Origin: Liolophura sinensis
Taxonomy: Eukaryota > Mollusca > Polyplacophora > Chitonida > Chitonidae
Direction: 5' to 3'
Assembly (NCBI RefSeq): GCF_032854445.1
Contig: NC_088300.1
Coordinates: 1,178,001 to 1,242,000 of the forward strand
DNA: 64,000 nucleotides
This document shows, piece after piece, positions 47,225 through 60,900 of this stretch (its first letter is position 1; every line of letters starts with the position of its first letter). The notes beneath the pieces were generated by a model that was given only the letters and a program-made list of their open reading frames with translations, did no database searches and was not told the DNA's origin. Position numbers and translations under genes: made by a program.

Positions 47225-47395
47225 CCCCCCGCCCCCCACCACCACCACCACCACCTTTTCTTTCTCTCCCATATGGTCTTTTTCAGCTACCCATAGCTTG
47301 GCTTCCTTCACCCATAGTTTGGTTTCTTCCACTAACAGGATAAGTTTAATCCACTCCATCCCCCCCCCCCCCCCCCCCCACACACACACAAAAAA
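47225..47395. repeat. Low-complexity C/CCA-rich tracts
   Basis: C-rich and (CCA)n stretches at 47226-47254, and a run of about 19 C followed by (CA)n at 47361-47389. Confidence 0.9.
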
Positions 47396-47559
47396 CCAGT
47401 AACAATATAAGGTCTCACATAACGATATAAAGTAACAAAATCATTCCCGAGTATTGATTAAAGCCCGAGTTAAATATTCCCACAAAGAGGTATGTCATTA
47501 CTGATGGCATACAAATATTGTTCCCAGAGATACTAAAGTGTCAATGCTGATGTAAAAGA

Positions 47560-50500
47560 CACCATGCCTCCAGAGGTAAAGAAGGGGCTCTGTTGATGAT
47601 GCTGACATACTGCTGATGAATTGATCCCACAGAAGTATCTTTGCAGATGATACAGAAACACTGCCCGAGGTACAGAAGTAGTAGAGGTACAAACACTGGA
47701 ACATTGTCCGAGAGATATAGAAGTCGCTCTGCTGACAATACAAAAGCATTGCCCTCTGCAACACAAAAGTAGCTCTGCTGATGTCATCGGCATGTTGGCC
47801 CATGCAATACAAAGGTATCTTTGTTGATGATACAGGGCATTGCTCCAGAGATACAGAAGCTGCTCTACTGATGATTCAGAAACATTGTTCCCTGTTATGC
47901 AGAAGCAGATCTGATGATGATGCAGAAACATTGCTCTCTGCTATGCAGAAGAAGATCTGATGATGATGCAGAAACATTGCTCCCTGCTATGCAGAAGCAG
48001 ATCTGCTGGTGATACAGAAACATTGTTACCTGTTATGCAGAAGCAGATCTGATGATGATACAGAAACACTGTTCCCTGCTATGCAGAAGCAGATCTGCTG
48101 ATGATACAGAAACATTGCTCTTTGCTATGCAGAAGAGGCTCTGCCGATGATACAGAAACATTGCTCTCCGCTATGCAGAAGATCTGCCGATGATACAGAA
48201 ACATTGCTCCCTGCTATGCAGAAATCGATCTGCTAATGATACAGAAACATCGCTCTCTGCTATGCAGAAGAAGACCTGATGATGATGCAGAAACATTGCT
48301 CCCTGCTATGCAGAAGCAGATCTGCTGATGATACAGAAACATTTCTACCTGCTATGCAGAAGCACATCTGCTGATGATACAGAAATATTGCTACCCATTA
48401 TGCAGAAACAGATCTGCTAATGATACAGGCACACTGCTACCTGTTATGCAGAAGCAGATCTGCTGATGATACAGAAACAATGCTCTCTGCTATGCCAAAG
48501 CAGATCTGATGATGATACAGAAACATTGCTACCTGTTATAAAGAAACCGATCTGCTGATGATACAGAAACATTGCTCCCTGTTATGTAGAAGCAGATCTG
48601 CTAATGATACAGAAACATTGCTACCTGTTATGCAGAAGCACATCTGCTGATGATACAGAAACATTGCTCTCTGCTATGCAGAAGAAGATCTGCTGATGAT
48701 GCAGAAACATTGCTCTCTGCTATGCAGAGGCAGATCTGCTGATGATACAAAAACATTGCTCTCTGCTATGCAGAAGAAGATCTGCTGATGATGCAGAAAC
48801 ATTGCTCTCTGCTATGCAGAAGAAGATCTGATGATGATGCAGAAACATTGCTCTCTGCTATGCAGAAGAAGATCTGCTGATGATACAGAAGCATTGCTCC
48901 CTGCTATGCAGAAGCAGATCTGCTGATGATACAGAAACATTGCTACCTGCTATGCAGAAGAAGATCTGCTGATGATACAGAAACATTGCTCTCTGCTATG
49001 CAGAAGAAGATCTGCTGATGATACAGAAACATTGCTACCTGCTATCCAGAAGCAGATCTGCTGATGATACAGAAACATTGCTCTCTGCTATGCAGAAGAA
49101 GATCAGCTGATGATACAAAAGCATTGCTCCCTGCTATGCAGAAGAAGATCTGATGATGATGCAGAAACATTGCTCTCTGCTATGCAGAAGAAGATCTGAT
49201 GATGATGCAGAAATATTGCTCTCTGCTATGCAGAAGAAGATCTGATGATGATACAGAAACATTGCTCTCTGCTATGCAGAAGAAGATCTGCCGATGATAC
49301 AGAAACATTGCTCTCTGCTACGCAGAAGCAGATCTGCCGATGATACAGAAACATTGCTCTCTGCTATGCAGAAGAAGACCTGCTGATGATACAGAAACAT
49401 TGCTACCTGCTATGCAGAAGCAGATCTGCTGATGATACAGAAACATTGCTACCTGTTATGGAAAAGCACATCTGCCGATGATACAGAAACATTGCTACCT
49501 GTTATGCAGAAGCTGGTCTGCTGATGATACAGAAACATTGCTACCTGTTATGGAAAAGCACATCTGCCGATGATACAGAAACATTGCTTCCTGTTATGCA
49601 GAAGCAGATCTGCTTATGATACAGAAACATTCCTACCTGTTATGCAGAAGCAGATCTGCCGATGATACAGAAACATTGCTCCCTGTTATGCAGAAGCAGA
49701 TCTGCTGATGATACAGAAACATTGCTCTCTGCTATGCAGAAGCAGATCTGCTGATGATACAGAAACATTGCTCTCCGTTATGCAGAGGCAGATCTGCTGA
49801 TGATACAAAAACATTGCTCTCTGCTATGCAGAAGAAGATCTGCTAATGATACAGAAACATTGCTACCTGCTATCCAGAAGCAGATCTGCTGATGATACAG
49901 AAACATTGCTCTCTGCTATGCAGAAGAAGATCTGCTGATGATACAGAAGCATTGCTCCCTGCTATGCAGAAGCAGATCTGCTGATGATACAGAAACATTG
50001 CTACCTGCTATGCAGAAGAAGATCTGCTGATGATACAGAAACATTGCTCTCTGCTATGCAGAAGAAGATCTGCTGATGATACAAAAACATTGCTACCTGC
50101 TATCCAGAAGCAGATCTGCTGATGATACAGAAACATTGCTCTCTGCTATGCAGAAGATCAGCTGATGATACAAAAGCATTGCTCCCTGCTATGCAGAAGC
50201 AGATCTGCTGATGATACAGAAACATTGCTACCTGCTATGCAGAAGAAGATCAGATGATGATGCAGAAACTTTGCTCTCTGCTATGCAGAAGCAGATCTGC
50301 TGATGATGCAGAAACAATGCTCTCTGCTATGCCAAAGCAGATCTGATGATGATACAGAAACATTGCTACCTGCTATGCAGAAACCGATCTGCTGATGATA
50401 CAGAAACATTGCTCCCTGATATGCAGAAGCGGATCTGCCGATGATACAGAAACATTGCTCCCTGCTATGCAGAAGCAGATCTCCTGATGATACAGAAACA

Positions 50501-53500
50501 TTGCTCTCTACTATGCAGAAGAAGATCTGCTGATGATACAGAAACATTGCTCTCTGCTATGCAGAAGAAGATCTGATGATGATGCAGAAACATTGCTCCC
50601 TGCTATGCAGAAGCAGATCTGCTGATGATACAGAAACATTGCTCTCTACTATGCAGAAGCAGATCTGCTGATGATACAGAAGCATTGTTACCTGTTATGC
50701 AGAGGCAGATCTGCTGATGATACAGAAACATTGCTCTCTGCTATGCAGAAGAAGATCTGATGATGATGCAGAAACATTGCTCTCTGCTATGCAGAAGAAG
50801 ATCTGATGATGATACAGAAACACTGCTCTCTGCTATGCAGAAGAAGATCTGCCGATGATACAGAAACATTGCTCTCTGCTACGCAGAAGCAGATCTGCCG
50901 ATGATACAGAAACATTGCTCTCTGCTATGCAGAAGAAGACCTGCTGATGATACAGAAACATTGCTACCTGCTATGCAGAAGCAGATCTGCTGATGATACA
51001 GAAACATTGCTACCTGCTATGCAGAAGCACATCTGCTGATGATACAGAAACATTGCTACCTGTTATGCAGAAGCAGATCTGCTGATGATACAGAAACAAT
51101 GCTCTCTGCTATGCCAAAGCAGATCTGATGATGATACAGAAACATTGCTACCTGTTATGCAGAAGCTGATCTGCTGATGATACAGAAACATTGCTCCCTG
51201 TTATGTAGAAGCAGATCTGCTAATGGTACAGAAACATTGCTCTCTGCTATGCAGAAGAAGATCTGCTGATGATACAGAAACATTGCTCCCTGTTATGGAA
51301 AAGCACATCTGCTGATGATACAGAAACATTGCTTCCTGTTATGCAGAAGCAGATCTGCTGATGATACAGAAACATTGCTCCCTGTTATGCAGAAGAAGAT
51401 CTGCTGATGATACAGAAACATTGCTACCTGTGATGGAAAAGCACATCTGCCGATGATACAGAAACATTGCTTCCTTTTATGCAGAAGCAGATCTGATGAT
51501 GATACAGAAGCATTGCTCCCTGTTATGCAGAAGAAGATCTGCTGATGATACAGAAACATTGCTCCCTGTTATGGAAAAGCACATCTGCCAATGATACAGA
51601 AACATTGCTACCTGTTATGGAAAAGCACATCTGCCGATAATACAGAAACATTGCTACCTGTTATGGAAAAGCACATCTGCCGATGATACAGAAACATTGC
51701 TACCTGTTATGCAGAAGCAGATCTGCTGATGATACAGAAACATTGCTACCTGTTATGGAAAAGCACATCTGCCGATGATACAGAAACATTGCTTCCTGTT
51801 ATGCAGAAGCAGATCTGCTTATGATACAGAAACATTCCTACCTGTTATGCAGAAGCAGATCTGCCGATGATACAGAAACATTGCTCCCTGTTATGCAGAA
51901 GCAGATCTGCTGATGATACAGAAACATTGCTCTCTGCTATGCAGAAGCAGATCTGCTGATGATACAGAAACATTGCTCTCTGTTATGCAGAGGCAGATCT
52001 GCTGATGATACAAAAACATTGCTCTCTGCTATGCAGAAGAAGATCTGATGATGATGCAGAAACATTGCTACCTGCTATCCAGAAGCAGATCTGCTGATGA
52101 TACAGAAACATTGCTACCTGTTATGCAGAGGCAGATCTGCTGGTGATACAGAAACATTGCTCTCTGCTATGCAGAAGAAGATCTGATGATGATACAGAAG
52201 CATTGCTCCCTGCTATGCAGAAGAAGATCTGCTGATGATACAGAAACATCGCTCTCTGCTATGCAGAAGAAGATCTGATGATGATACAGAAACACTGTTC
52301 CCTGCTATGCAGAAGCAGATCTGCTGATGATACAGAAATAATGCTCTCTGCTATGCCAAAGCAGATCTGATGATGATACAGAAACATTGCTACCTGCTAT
52401 GCAGAAACCGATCTGCTGATGATACAGAAACATTGCTCCCTGTTATGCAGAAGCAGATCTGCTAATGATACAAAAACATTGCTACCTGTTATGCAGAAGA
52501 AGATCTGCTGATGATACAGAAACATTGCTCCCTGTTATGGAAAAGCACATCTGCTGATGATACAGAAACATTGCTCCCTGTTATGCAGAAGCAGATCTGC
52601 TAATGATACAAAAACATTGCTACCTGTTATGCAGAAGAAGATCTGCTGATGATACAGAAACATTGCTCCCTGTTATGGAAAAGCACATCTGCTGATGATA
52701 CAGAAACATTGCTACCTGTTATGCAGAAGCACATCTGCCGATGATACAGAAACATTGCTTCCTTTTATGCAGAAGCAGATCTGCTAATGATACAGAAACA
52801 TTGCTCCCTGTTATGCAGAAGCAGATCTGCCGATGATACAGAAACATTGCTACCTGTTATGGAAAAGCACATCTGCCGATGATACAGAAACATTGCTCCC
52901 TGTTATGCAGAAGCCGATCTGCTGATGATACAGAAACATTGCTCCCTGTTATGGAAAAGCACACCTGCCAATGATACAGAAACATTGCTACCTGTTAGGG
53001 AAAAGCACATCTGCCGATAATACAGAAACATTGCTACCTGTTATGGAAAAGCACATCTGCCGATGATACAGAAACATTGCTCTCTGCTATGCAGAAGCAG
53101 ATCTGCTGATGATACAGAAACATTGGTACCTGTTATGCAGAAGCAGATACGCTGATGATGCAGAAACATTGCTCCCTGCTATCCAGAAGCAGATCTGCTG
53201 ATGATACAGAAACATTGTTACCTGTTATGCAGAGGCTGATCTGCTGATACAGAAACATTGCTCTCTGCTATGCAGAAGAAGATCTGATGATGATGCAGAA
53301 ACATTGCTCCCTGCTATCCAGAAGCAGATCTGCTGATGATACAGAAACATTGCTCTCTGCTATGCGGAAGAAGATCTGATGATGATGCAGAAACATTGCT
53401 CCCTGCTATCCAGAAGCAGATCTGCTCATGATACAGAAACATTGCTCTCTGCTATGCAGAAGAAGATCTGCTGATGATACAGAAACATTGCTCTCTGCTA

Positions 53501-54090
53501 TGCAAAAGAAGATCTGATGATGATGCAGAAACATTGCTCCCTGCTATCCAGAAGCAGATCTGCTGATGATACAGAAACATTGTTACCTGTTATGCAGAAG
53601 AAGATCTGCTGATGATACAGAAACATTGCTCTCTGCTATGCAGAAGCAGATCTGCTGATGATACAGAAACATTGCTCCCTGTTATGCAGAAGCAGATCTG
53701 CTAATGATACAAAAACATTGCTACCTGTTATGCAGAAGCAGATCTGCTGATGATACAGAAACATTGCTCCCTGTTATGGAAAAGCACATCTGCCAATGAT
53801 ACAGAAACATTGCTACCTGTTATGGAAAAGCACATCTGCCGATAATACAGAAACATTGCTACCTGTTATGGAAAAGCAAATCTGCCGATGATACAGAAAC
53901 ATTGCTCCCTGCTATGCAGAAGCAGATCTGCTGATGATACAGAAACATTGCTCTCTGCTATGCAGAAGAAGATCTGGTGATGATACAGAAACATTGCTCT
54001 CTGCTATGCACAAGCAGATTTGATGATGATACAGAAACATTGCTCCCTGCTATGCAGAAACCAATCTGCCGATGATACAGAAGCCATAGG
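47560..54090. repeat. 46-bp minisatellite, 6.5 kb, about 140 copies
   Basis: The unit is CAGATCTGCTGATGATACAG followed by AAACATTGCTCTCTGCTATGCAGAAG. Variants include GCTACCTGTTATGGAAAAGCA, GATGATGATGCAG and CTATCCAGAAG. The left 300 bp is diverged and irregular; the interior is uniform. Longer patterns recur (for example 49441-49800 and 51700-52010 share the same order of variants), so blocks of many units have been duplicated. It lies between the F-box gene and TTC27 and is the largest array in the window. Confidence 0.95.
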
Positions 54091-54952
54091 GACAATGCCT
54101 TCCTCACATATACCGACTGGTTGAAATGAAAATTAGCTAAAATACTATTAAATTTACTGTGACAGCATACAAATCTGACTAGTGTGCAATGGTGCATATG
54201 GATATATTTACTTTTGACATTGTTACACTGTCCCACACAATTTCCACAAGAATATGGTTGTTGGCTCAATTCAGCATTGCATGTATTCATAGATGTGCCT
54301 CAATGGAATGATGATCTGTTGACACCATACACAATCACTGCACACAGGACACCAAGCATGATGTCCCACCTGCTCAGACTGAGTTTATGGAAACTGGGTT
54401 ACACTGTTAAAGACTTCTTCAGAGCTTCATCTGTCCCCTTCTGTCCCAAAACAGACAATAATTACAATGTACATGTATAATTTGTGTGGAAATGAACCCA
54501 GCTCTCCGGTTTGTCCCAATACCTCTGTCTGTTGTCAAAACACCTGATGTACTCATACTACCAAAGAGACAGCCTAAACTGCATGTTCTATGCATTCAAG
54601 GCTGACACATACTGCCTGGCAGTTGCAGAAGTCTGCCAAAATACATCACAGAACACTAATTATAATGGTGAAATGTATTTGCAACGTGTTATATACACAT
54701 ATTTGTGCAGAAACTTTGTACATATATACACACATAGAAGGATTTCATTCAAACAACTCTTATGTACATGTATGTTTTATTCTAAAATTTTATTTTACAG
54801 CTGATAATATACGCTTCTGTAATTTTATAAAGTGTTCCACACGGACTGAGTTTTCTGTTCATAAAAAATAAATGTTTTTGTGTATTCAGAAATGAAAATC
54901 ACCTTAAATCGCTAAAACCAAACAAAACAAATATCTTCGTCTCAAGTTGACC
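54091..54952. other. 3'UTR and flank of TTC27
   Basis: On the minus strand, about 180 bp of likely 3'UTR precedes the candidate polyadenylation signals; the remainder is unique DNA. Short plus-strand frames (54184-54480, 54511-54804) have no support. Confidence 0.5.
54776..54794 (-). promoter_or_regulatory. Candidate polyadenylation signals of TTC27
   Basis: Two minus-strand AATAAA hexamers (54776-54781 and 54789-54794) lie about 160-180 bp past the TTC27 stop. Confidence 0.45.
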
Positions 54953-57900
54953 TCATGAGGATTTTAGCTCTGCTTGAATCTGTGAATATTTCTCCACTTG
55001 TTCTTCTAAAGATTGACAAACATTGCTGAGATCTTCTCCTAGGTCAGTTTGCTGCTGCTCCTGCTGGAGTAAACAGAAAAGACATTAGTCAACTTCTACA
55101 GCTAAAAAAATTATATGTCTACATTTCCTTAGCACAGCAAAAGTAAGAATTCATTAAACCTCCAATAGCAAGATGTAGGCCTGTTACTGTGAGTGCCAAG
55201 CAAAATGCTTAATAAACATACAGCCCCGTTACTGTGAGTGCCAAGCAAATGCTTAATACACATGTAGGCCTGTTACTGTGAGTGCCAAGCAAAATGCTAA
55301 ATACACATTTACGCCTGTTACTGTTAGTGCCAAGCAAAATGCTTAATACACATGTAGGTCTTTTACTGTGTGTGTCATGCAAGACGCTTAATACAGATGG
55401 AGGCCTGTTACTGAGAGTGCCAAGCAAGATGCTTAATACAGATCAAGGACTGTTACTGTGAGTGGCAAGCAAGATGCTTAAAACAGATCGAGTCCTGTTA
55501 CTGAGAGTGCCCAGCAAGATGCTTAATACAGATCGAGGCCTGTTACTGAGAGTGCCCAGCAAGATGCTTAATACAGATCGAAGCCTGTTACTGAGAGTAC
55601 CAAGCAAGATGCTTACAACAGGTCGAGGCCTGTTACTGAGAGTGCCAAGCAAGACGCTTACAACAGATCGAGGCCTGTTACTGAGAGTGCCCAGCAAGAC
55701 GCTTACTACAGATCGAGGACTGTTACTGAGAGTGCCAAGCAAGATGCTTACTACAGATCGAGGGACTGTTACTGAGAGTGCCAAGTAAGAGGCTTACTAC
55801 AGATCGAGGAGTGTTACTGAGAGTGCCAAGCAAAATGCTTACTACAGATCGAGGCCTGTTACTGAGAGTGCCCAGCAAGACGCTTACTACAGATCGAGGA
55901 CTGTTACTGAGAGTGCCAAGCAAGATGCTTACTACAGATCGAGGACTGTTACTGAGAGTGCCAAGTAAGAGGCTTACTACAGATCGAGGGACTGTTACTG
56001 AGAGTGCCAAGCAAGATGCTTACTACAGATCGAGGACTGTTACTGAGAGTGCCAAGCAAGATGCTTACTACAGATCGAGGAGTGTTACTGAGAGTACCAA
56101 GCAAGATGCTTAATACAGATCGAGGCCTGTTACTGCGAGTGCCAAGTAAGAGGCTTACTACAGATCGAGGACTGTTACTGAGAGTGCCCAGCAAGATGCT
56201 TAATACAGATCGAGGAGTGTTACTGAGAGTGCCAAGCAAGATGCTTACTACAGATCAAGGAGTGTTACTGAGAGTGCCAAGCAGATGCTTAATACAGATC
56301 GAGGAGTGTTACTGAGAGTGCCCAGCAAGATGCTTAATACAGATCGAGGAGTGTTACTGTGAGTGGCAAGCAAGACGCTTACTACAGATCGAGGACTGTT
56401 ACTGAGAGTGCCAAGTAAGATGCTTACCACAGATCGAGGGCCTGTTACTGTGAGTGCCTAACAAGATGCTTACTACAGATCAAGGCCTGTTACTGTGAGT
56501 GCCTAGCAAGATGCTTACTACGGATAAAGGAGTGTTAATGAGAGTGCCAAGCAAGATGGTTAATGCAGTCAACAACCTTTCTAGATCAGATCTGACAGCT
56601 GTTTAAAGGAGTCCTGTGGTAGATGGTAGCAATATGATTGCCTTACACTCACCTTTATCTTTGTGGCACAACTTTTCAGCAAAAGTTTACAGGAAGAAGC
56701 CAGAGGTAACGCTTGAGCCGGGGAAGATGACTGGATACACTTGGAATAGGCTGCGCAAACAAAGACCTAAGATTAACGATGCCCCACTGTTTTTCTCAGA
56801 TAAGGCCACACCAATCTGAGTTGTTGTTTAACGGGTGGAGTGAATGTTTTTTAATGTTGATGGAGGACATAAAAATAAACTAGAAAATCATCATGGTGGA
56901 AAATGTGGACTCTTTCAGTAATTTTTTCTGTTGAAGATATACTACATATTGAGGAAACCTTGAAAAACAAGAAAATCACAAAACTACAAAAGGTGGCTCA
57001 TATTTTTAACTTTTGGCTCATCTGTAAAACACAAACCAAAAGTTTAACCTAAACAAAATTGTTGTGGTTTTTACCATTGCTGAAAACTGAGACCCTTAAT
57101 AACAACATAACCAGTAATGATGTATCATAATGATCTAACTATAGAAGTCCACATCAGGTTCTGAAATAGGCACCGAGACGTGTAAGAATGGCTGACGACA
57201 GGGCGCCATTCTGTCCTACAAGTTGTGGTTTTTACCACTGCTGAAAACTGAGACCCTTAATAACAACATAACCAGTAATGATGTAGCACAATGATCTAAC
57301 TATAGAAGTCCACATCAGGTTCTGAAATAGGCACCGAGACGTGTAAGAATGGCTGACGACAGGGCGCCATTCTGTCCTACAAGTTGTGGTTTTTACCACT
57401 GCTGAAAACTGAGACCCTTAATAACAACATAACCAGTAATGATGTAGCACAATGATCTAACTATAGAAGTCCACATCAGGTTCTGAAATAGGCACCGAGA
57501 CGTGTGAGAATGGCTGACGACAGGGCGCCATTCTGTCCTACAAGTTGTTCCCAGAAATTTTACCAAATTTCACTGACAATACAGCATGACAAGGCATTCA
57601 GAGAACACCAGTAGCTCATCTGATTGAGCAGTTCACAAACTTGCATACGACTGCAGAGAAGTGACTTCATGACTTATGACTATGGCTTATGGGTCATAGA
57701 GCTGTAAATCGTTGCAGTGGTAAAAGGTGTCATTGTAGGCAATGTTCTTTGATATGCAAATTGTGAACTGCATTTGCCAATCTGTATACTGGGGTGGCGA
57801 TTGCAACCCTGTGACTGGCTGACCAAATGTTGGGCTATGGTAGTAAAAACTTCCCTGTGGGGGAGCCTGAGCACCAACTCACTGGAGTGGTCTTTGATAT

Positions 57901-60900
57901 GCAAATTGCTACCCATGGCTTGCTATCAGTGCACTACATATGTGTATGACCAATGCAATCCTCTGATTGGCTGAGCGAATCACTGTCAAAGTGGATGGTT
58001 TAATCATTCCAAAGAAGTCTAGAAAAGACACATGCATTGACCAGTGCCATAGGCTCCTAGTACTAATACAGATGTGGATTACCTGAAGTTTCTTCAGATA
58101 ATGGGCATACTACAGAAAATGAAGTCCAAAAGGTATGTAAACTTTGACACTCCATACATCTAATAAAATAGCCAGAGGGACAATAAGCTTCTCTAAATAT
58201 GTGTTTGTAAAAGAAACTATATTTCTTCATGAAATACTAGTAGAAATCTATGTTTAAAGGAGGACAGTGAAAGTTTGCAAAACAGAAAAATGACAAATCT
58301 GGTAAAATCACCAGGAGACCCTGATTATCCTACATGTAGGTGGTCTTGTGCACCAGGAGGACCTGGTCATCCTACATGTAGGCGGTCTTGTGCACCAGGG
58401 GGACCTGGTCATCTTCCATGAAGGCGGACTTGTGCACCAGGGGGACCTGGTCATCCTACAAGTAGGCGGACTTGTGCACCAGGGGGACCTGGTCATTCTA
58501 CATGTAGGCGGTCTTGTGCACCAGGGGGACCTGGTCATCCTACATGTAGGTGGTCTTGTGCACCAGGGGGACCTGGTTATCCTACAAGTAGGCGGTCTTG
58601 TGCACCAGGGGGACCTGGTTATCCTACATGTAGGCGGTCTTGTGCACCAGGGGGACCTGGTCATCCTACAAGTAGGCGGTCTTGTGCACCAGGGGGACCT
58701 GGTCATCCTACAGGTAGGCGGTCTTGTGCACCAGGGGGACCTGGTCATCCTACAAGTAGGCGGTCTTGTGCACCAGGGGGACATGGTTATCCTACATGTA
58801 GGCAGTCTTGTGCACCAGGGGGACCTGGTTATCCTACAAGTAGGCGGTCTTGTGCACCAGGGGGACCTGGTCATCCTACATGAAGGCGGACTTGTGCACC
58901 AGGGGGACCTGGTCATCCTACATGAAGGCGGACTTGTGCACCAGGAGGACCTGGTCATCCTACATGAAGGCGGTCTTGTGCACCAGGGGGACCTGGTCAT
59001 CCTACATGAAGGCGGACTTGTGCACCAGGGGGACCTGGTCATCCTCCATGAAGGCGGACTTGTGCACCAGGGGGACCTGGTCATCCTACATGTAGGTGGT
59101 CTTGTGCACCAGGGGAACCTGGTCATCCTACATGTAGGCGGTCTTGTGCACCAGGGGGACCTGGTTATCCTACATGTAGGCCGTTTCGTGCAGCAGGGGG
59201 ACCTGGTCATCATACATGTAGGCGGTCTTGTGCACCAGGGGGACATGGTTATCCTACATGAAGGCGGTCTTGTGCACCAGGGGGACCTGGTCATCCTACA
59301 TGAAGGCGGACTTGTGCACCAGGGGGACATGGTTATCCTACATGTAGGCAGTCTTGTGCACCAGGGGGACCTGGTTATCCTTCATGTAGGCGGTCTTGTG
59401 TACCAGGGGGACCTGGTTATCCTTCATGTAGGCGGACTTGTGCACCAGGAGGCCCTGATTATCCTACATGTAGGCGGTCTTGTGCACCAGGGGGACCTGG
59501 TCATCCTACATGTAGGCGGTCTTGTGCACCAGGGGGACCTGGTCATCTTACATGTAGGCGGTCTTGTGCACCAGGGGGACCTGGTTATCCTACATGTAGG
59601 CGGTCTTGTGCACCAGGGGGACCTGGTCATCCTCCATGAAGGCGGACTTGTGCACCAGGGGGACCTGGTCATCCTACATGTAGGCGGTCTTGTGCACCAG
59701 GGGGACCTGGTTATCCTACATGTAGGCGGTCTTGTGCACCAGGGGGACCTGGTCATCCTACATGTAGGTGGACTTGTGCACCAGGGGGGCCTGGTTATCC
59801 TACATGTAGGTGGTCTTGTGCACCAGGAGGACATGGTTATCCTACATGTAGGTGGTCTTGTGCACCAGGGGAACCTGGTTATCCTACATGAAGGCAGACT
59901 TGTGCACCAGGGGACCTGGTTATCCTACATGTAGGCGGTCTTGTGCACAAGGGGGACCTGGTTATCCTACATGTAGGCGGTCTTGTGCACAAGGGGGACC
60001 TGGTTATCCTACATGTAGGCGGTCTTGTGCACCAGGGGGACCTGGTCATCCTACATGTAGGCGGTCTTGTGCACCAGGGGGACATGGTTATCCTACATGT
60101 AGGCGGACTTGTGCACCAGGGGGACCTGGCCATCCTACATGTAGGTGGTCTTGTGCACCAGGGGGACCTGGTTATCCTACATGTAGGCGGTCTTGTGCAC
60201 CAGGGGGACCTGGTTATCCTACATGTTAGCAGTCTTGTGCACCAGGGGGACATGGTTATCCTACATGTAGGCGGTCTTGTGCACCAGGGGGACCTGGTTA
60301 TCCTACATGTAGGCGGTCTTGAGCACCAGGGGGACCTGGTTATCCTACATGTAGGTGGTCTTGTGCACCAGGGGGACCTGGTTATCCTACATGTAGGCGG
60401 TCTTGTGCACCAGGGGGACCTGGCCATCCTACATGTAGGCGGTCTTGTGCACAAGGGGGACCTGGTCATCCTACATATAGGCAGTCTATGTATCCATGTA
60501 TGACAGCCCATTATACAGGAGCTGAGAAAAACAAAGCTTAACTGGACACCAACACCGCCAATGACACTTTCCCCCCTCTCACAATACCTCGCCTTACTTT
60601 GTACAAGAGAGCTAAAACACCTGAGTAACATGAACAGACTACGGTTACTGAAGCAAATACACTCATATATGGTCAAATTTTTAGATGAATTTCTTTGAAC
60701 TACAAAAATGTACAAAATTTACCTTCTGCTAGTTTCAAAGATAGCTTCCCAACTTTCATACATTTCTTCGCATCTTTTTCCCAGTTATTCTCTTGAACTG
60801 CATACTGATGAGCCTTCTTCAAATACTGAAGACACTGCAACGAAACACATACACAACATAATCAACAAAACAGGCAAGCAATACTTCAGAGTACATTGTT

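Noticed and set aside
54184-54871. Plus-strand frames of 93-98 codons near the TTC27 end
   Set aside because: No splice signals or recognisable protein; they lie in the 3'UTR and flank.
56616-56819. Plus-strand 67-codon frame
   Set aside because: It overlaps the TTC27 exon at 56653-56750 on the other strand, which fits phase and family.
58348-59934. 528-codon plus-strand open frame
   Set aside because: It is a pure 42-bp tandem array inside a TTC27 intron; the opposite strand is equally open, and no non-repetitive domain or splice context exists.
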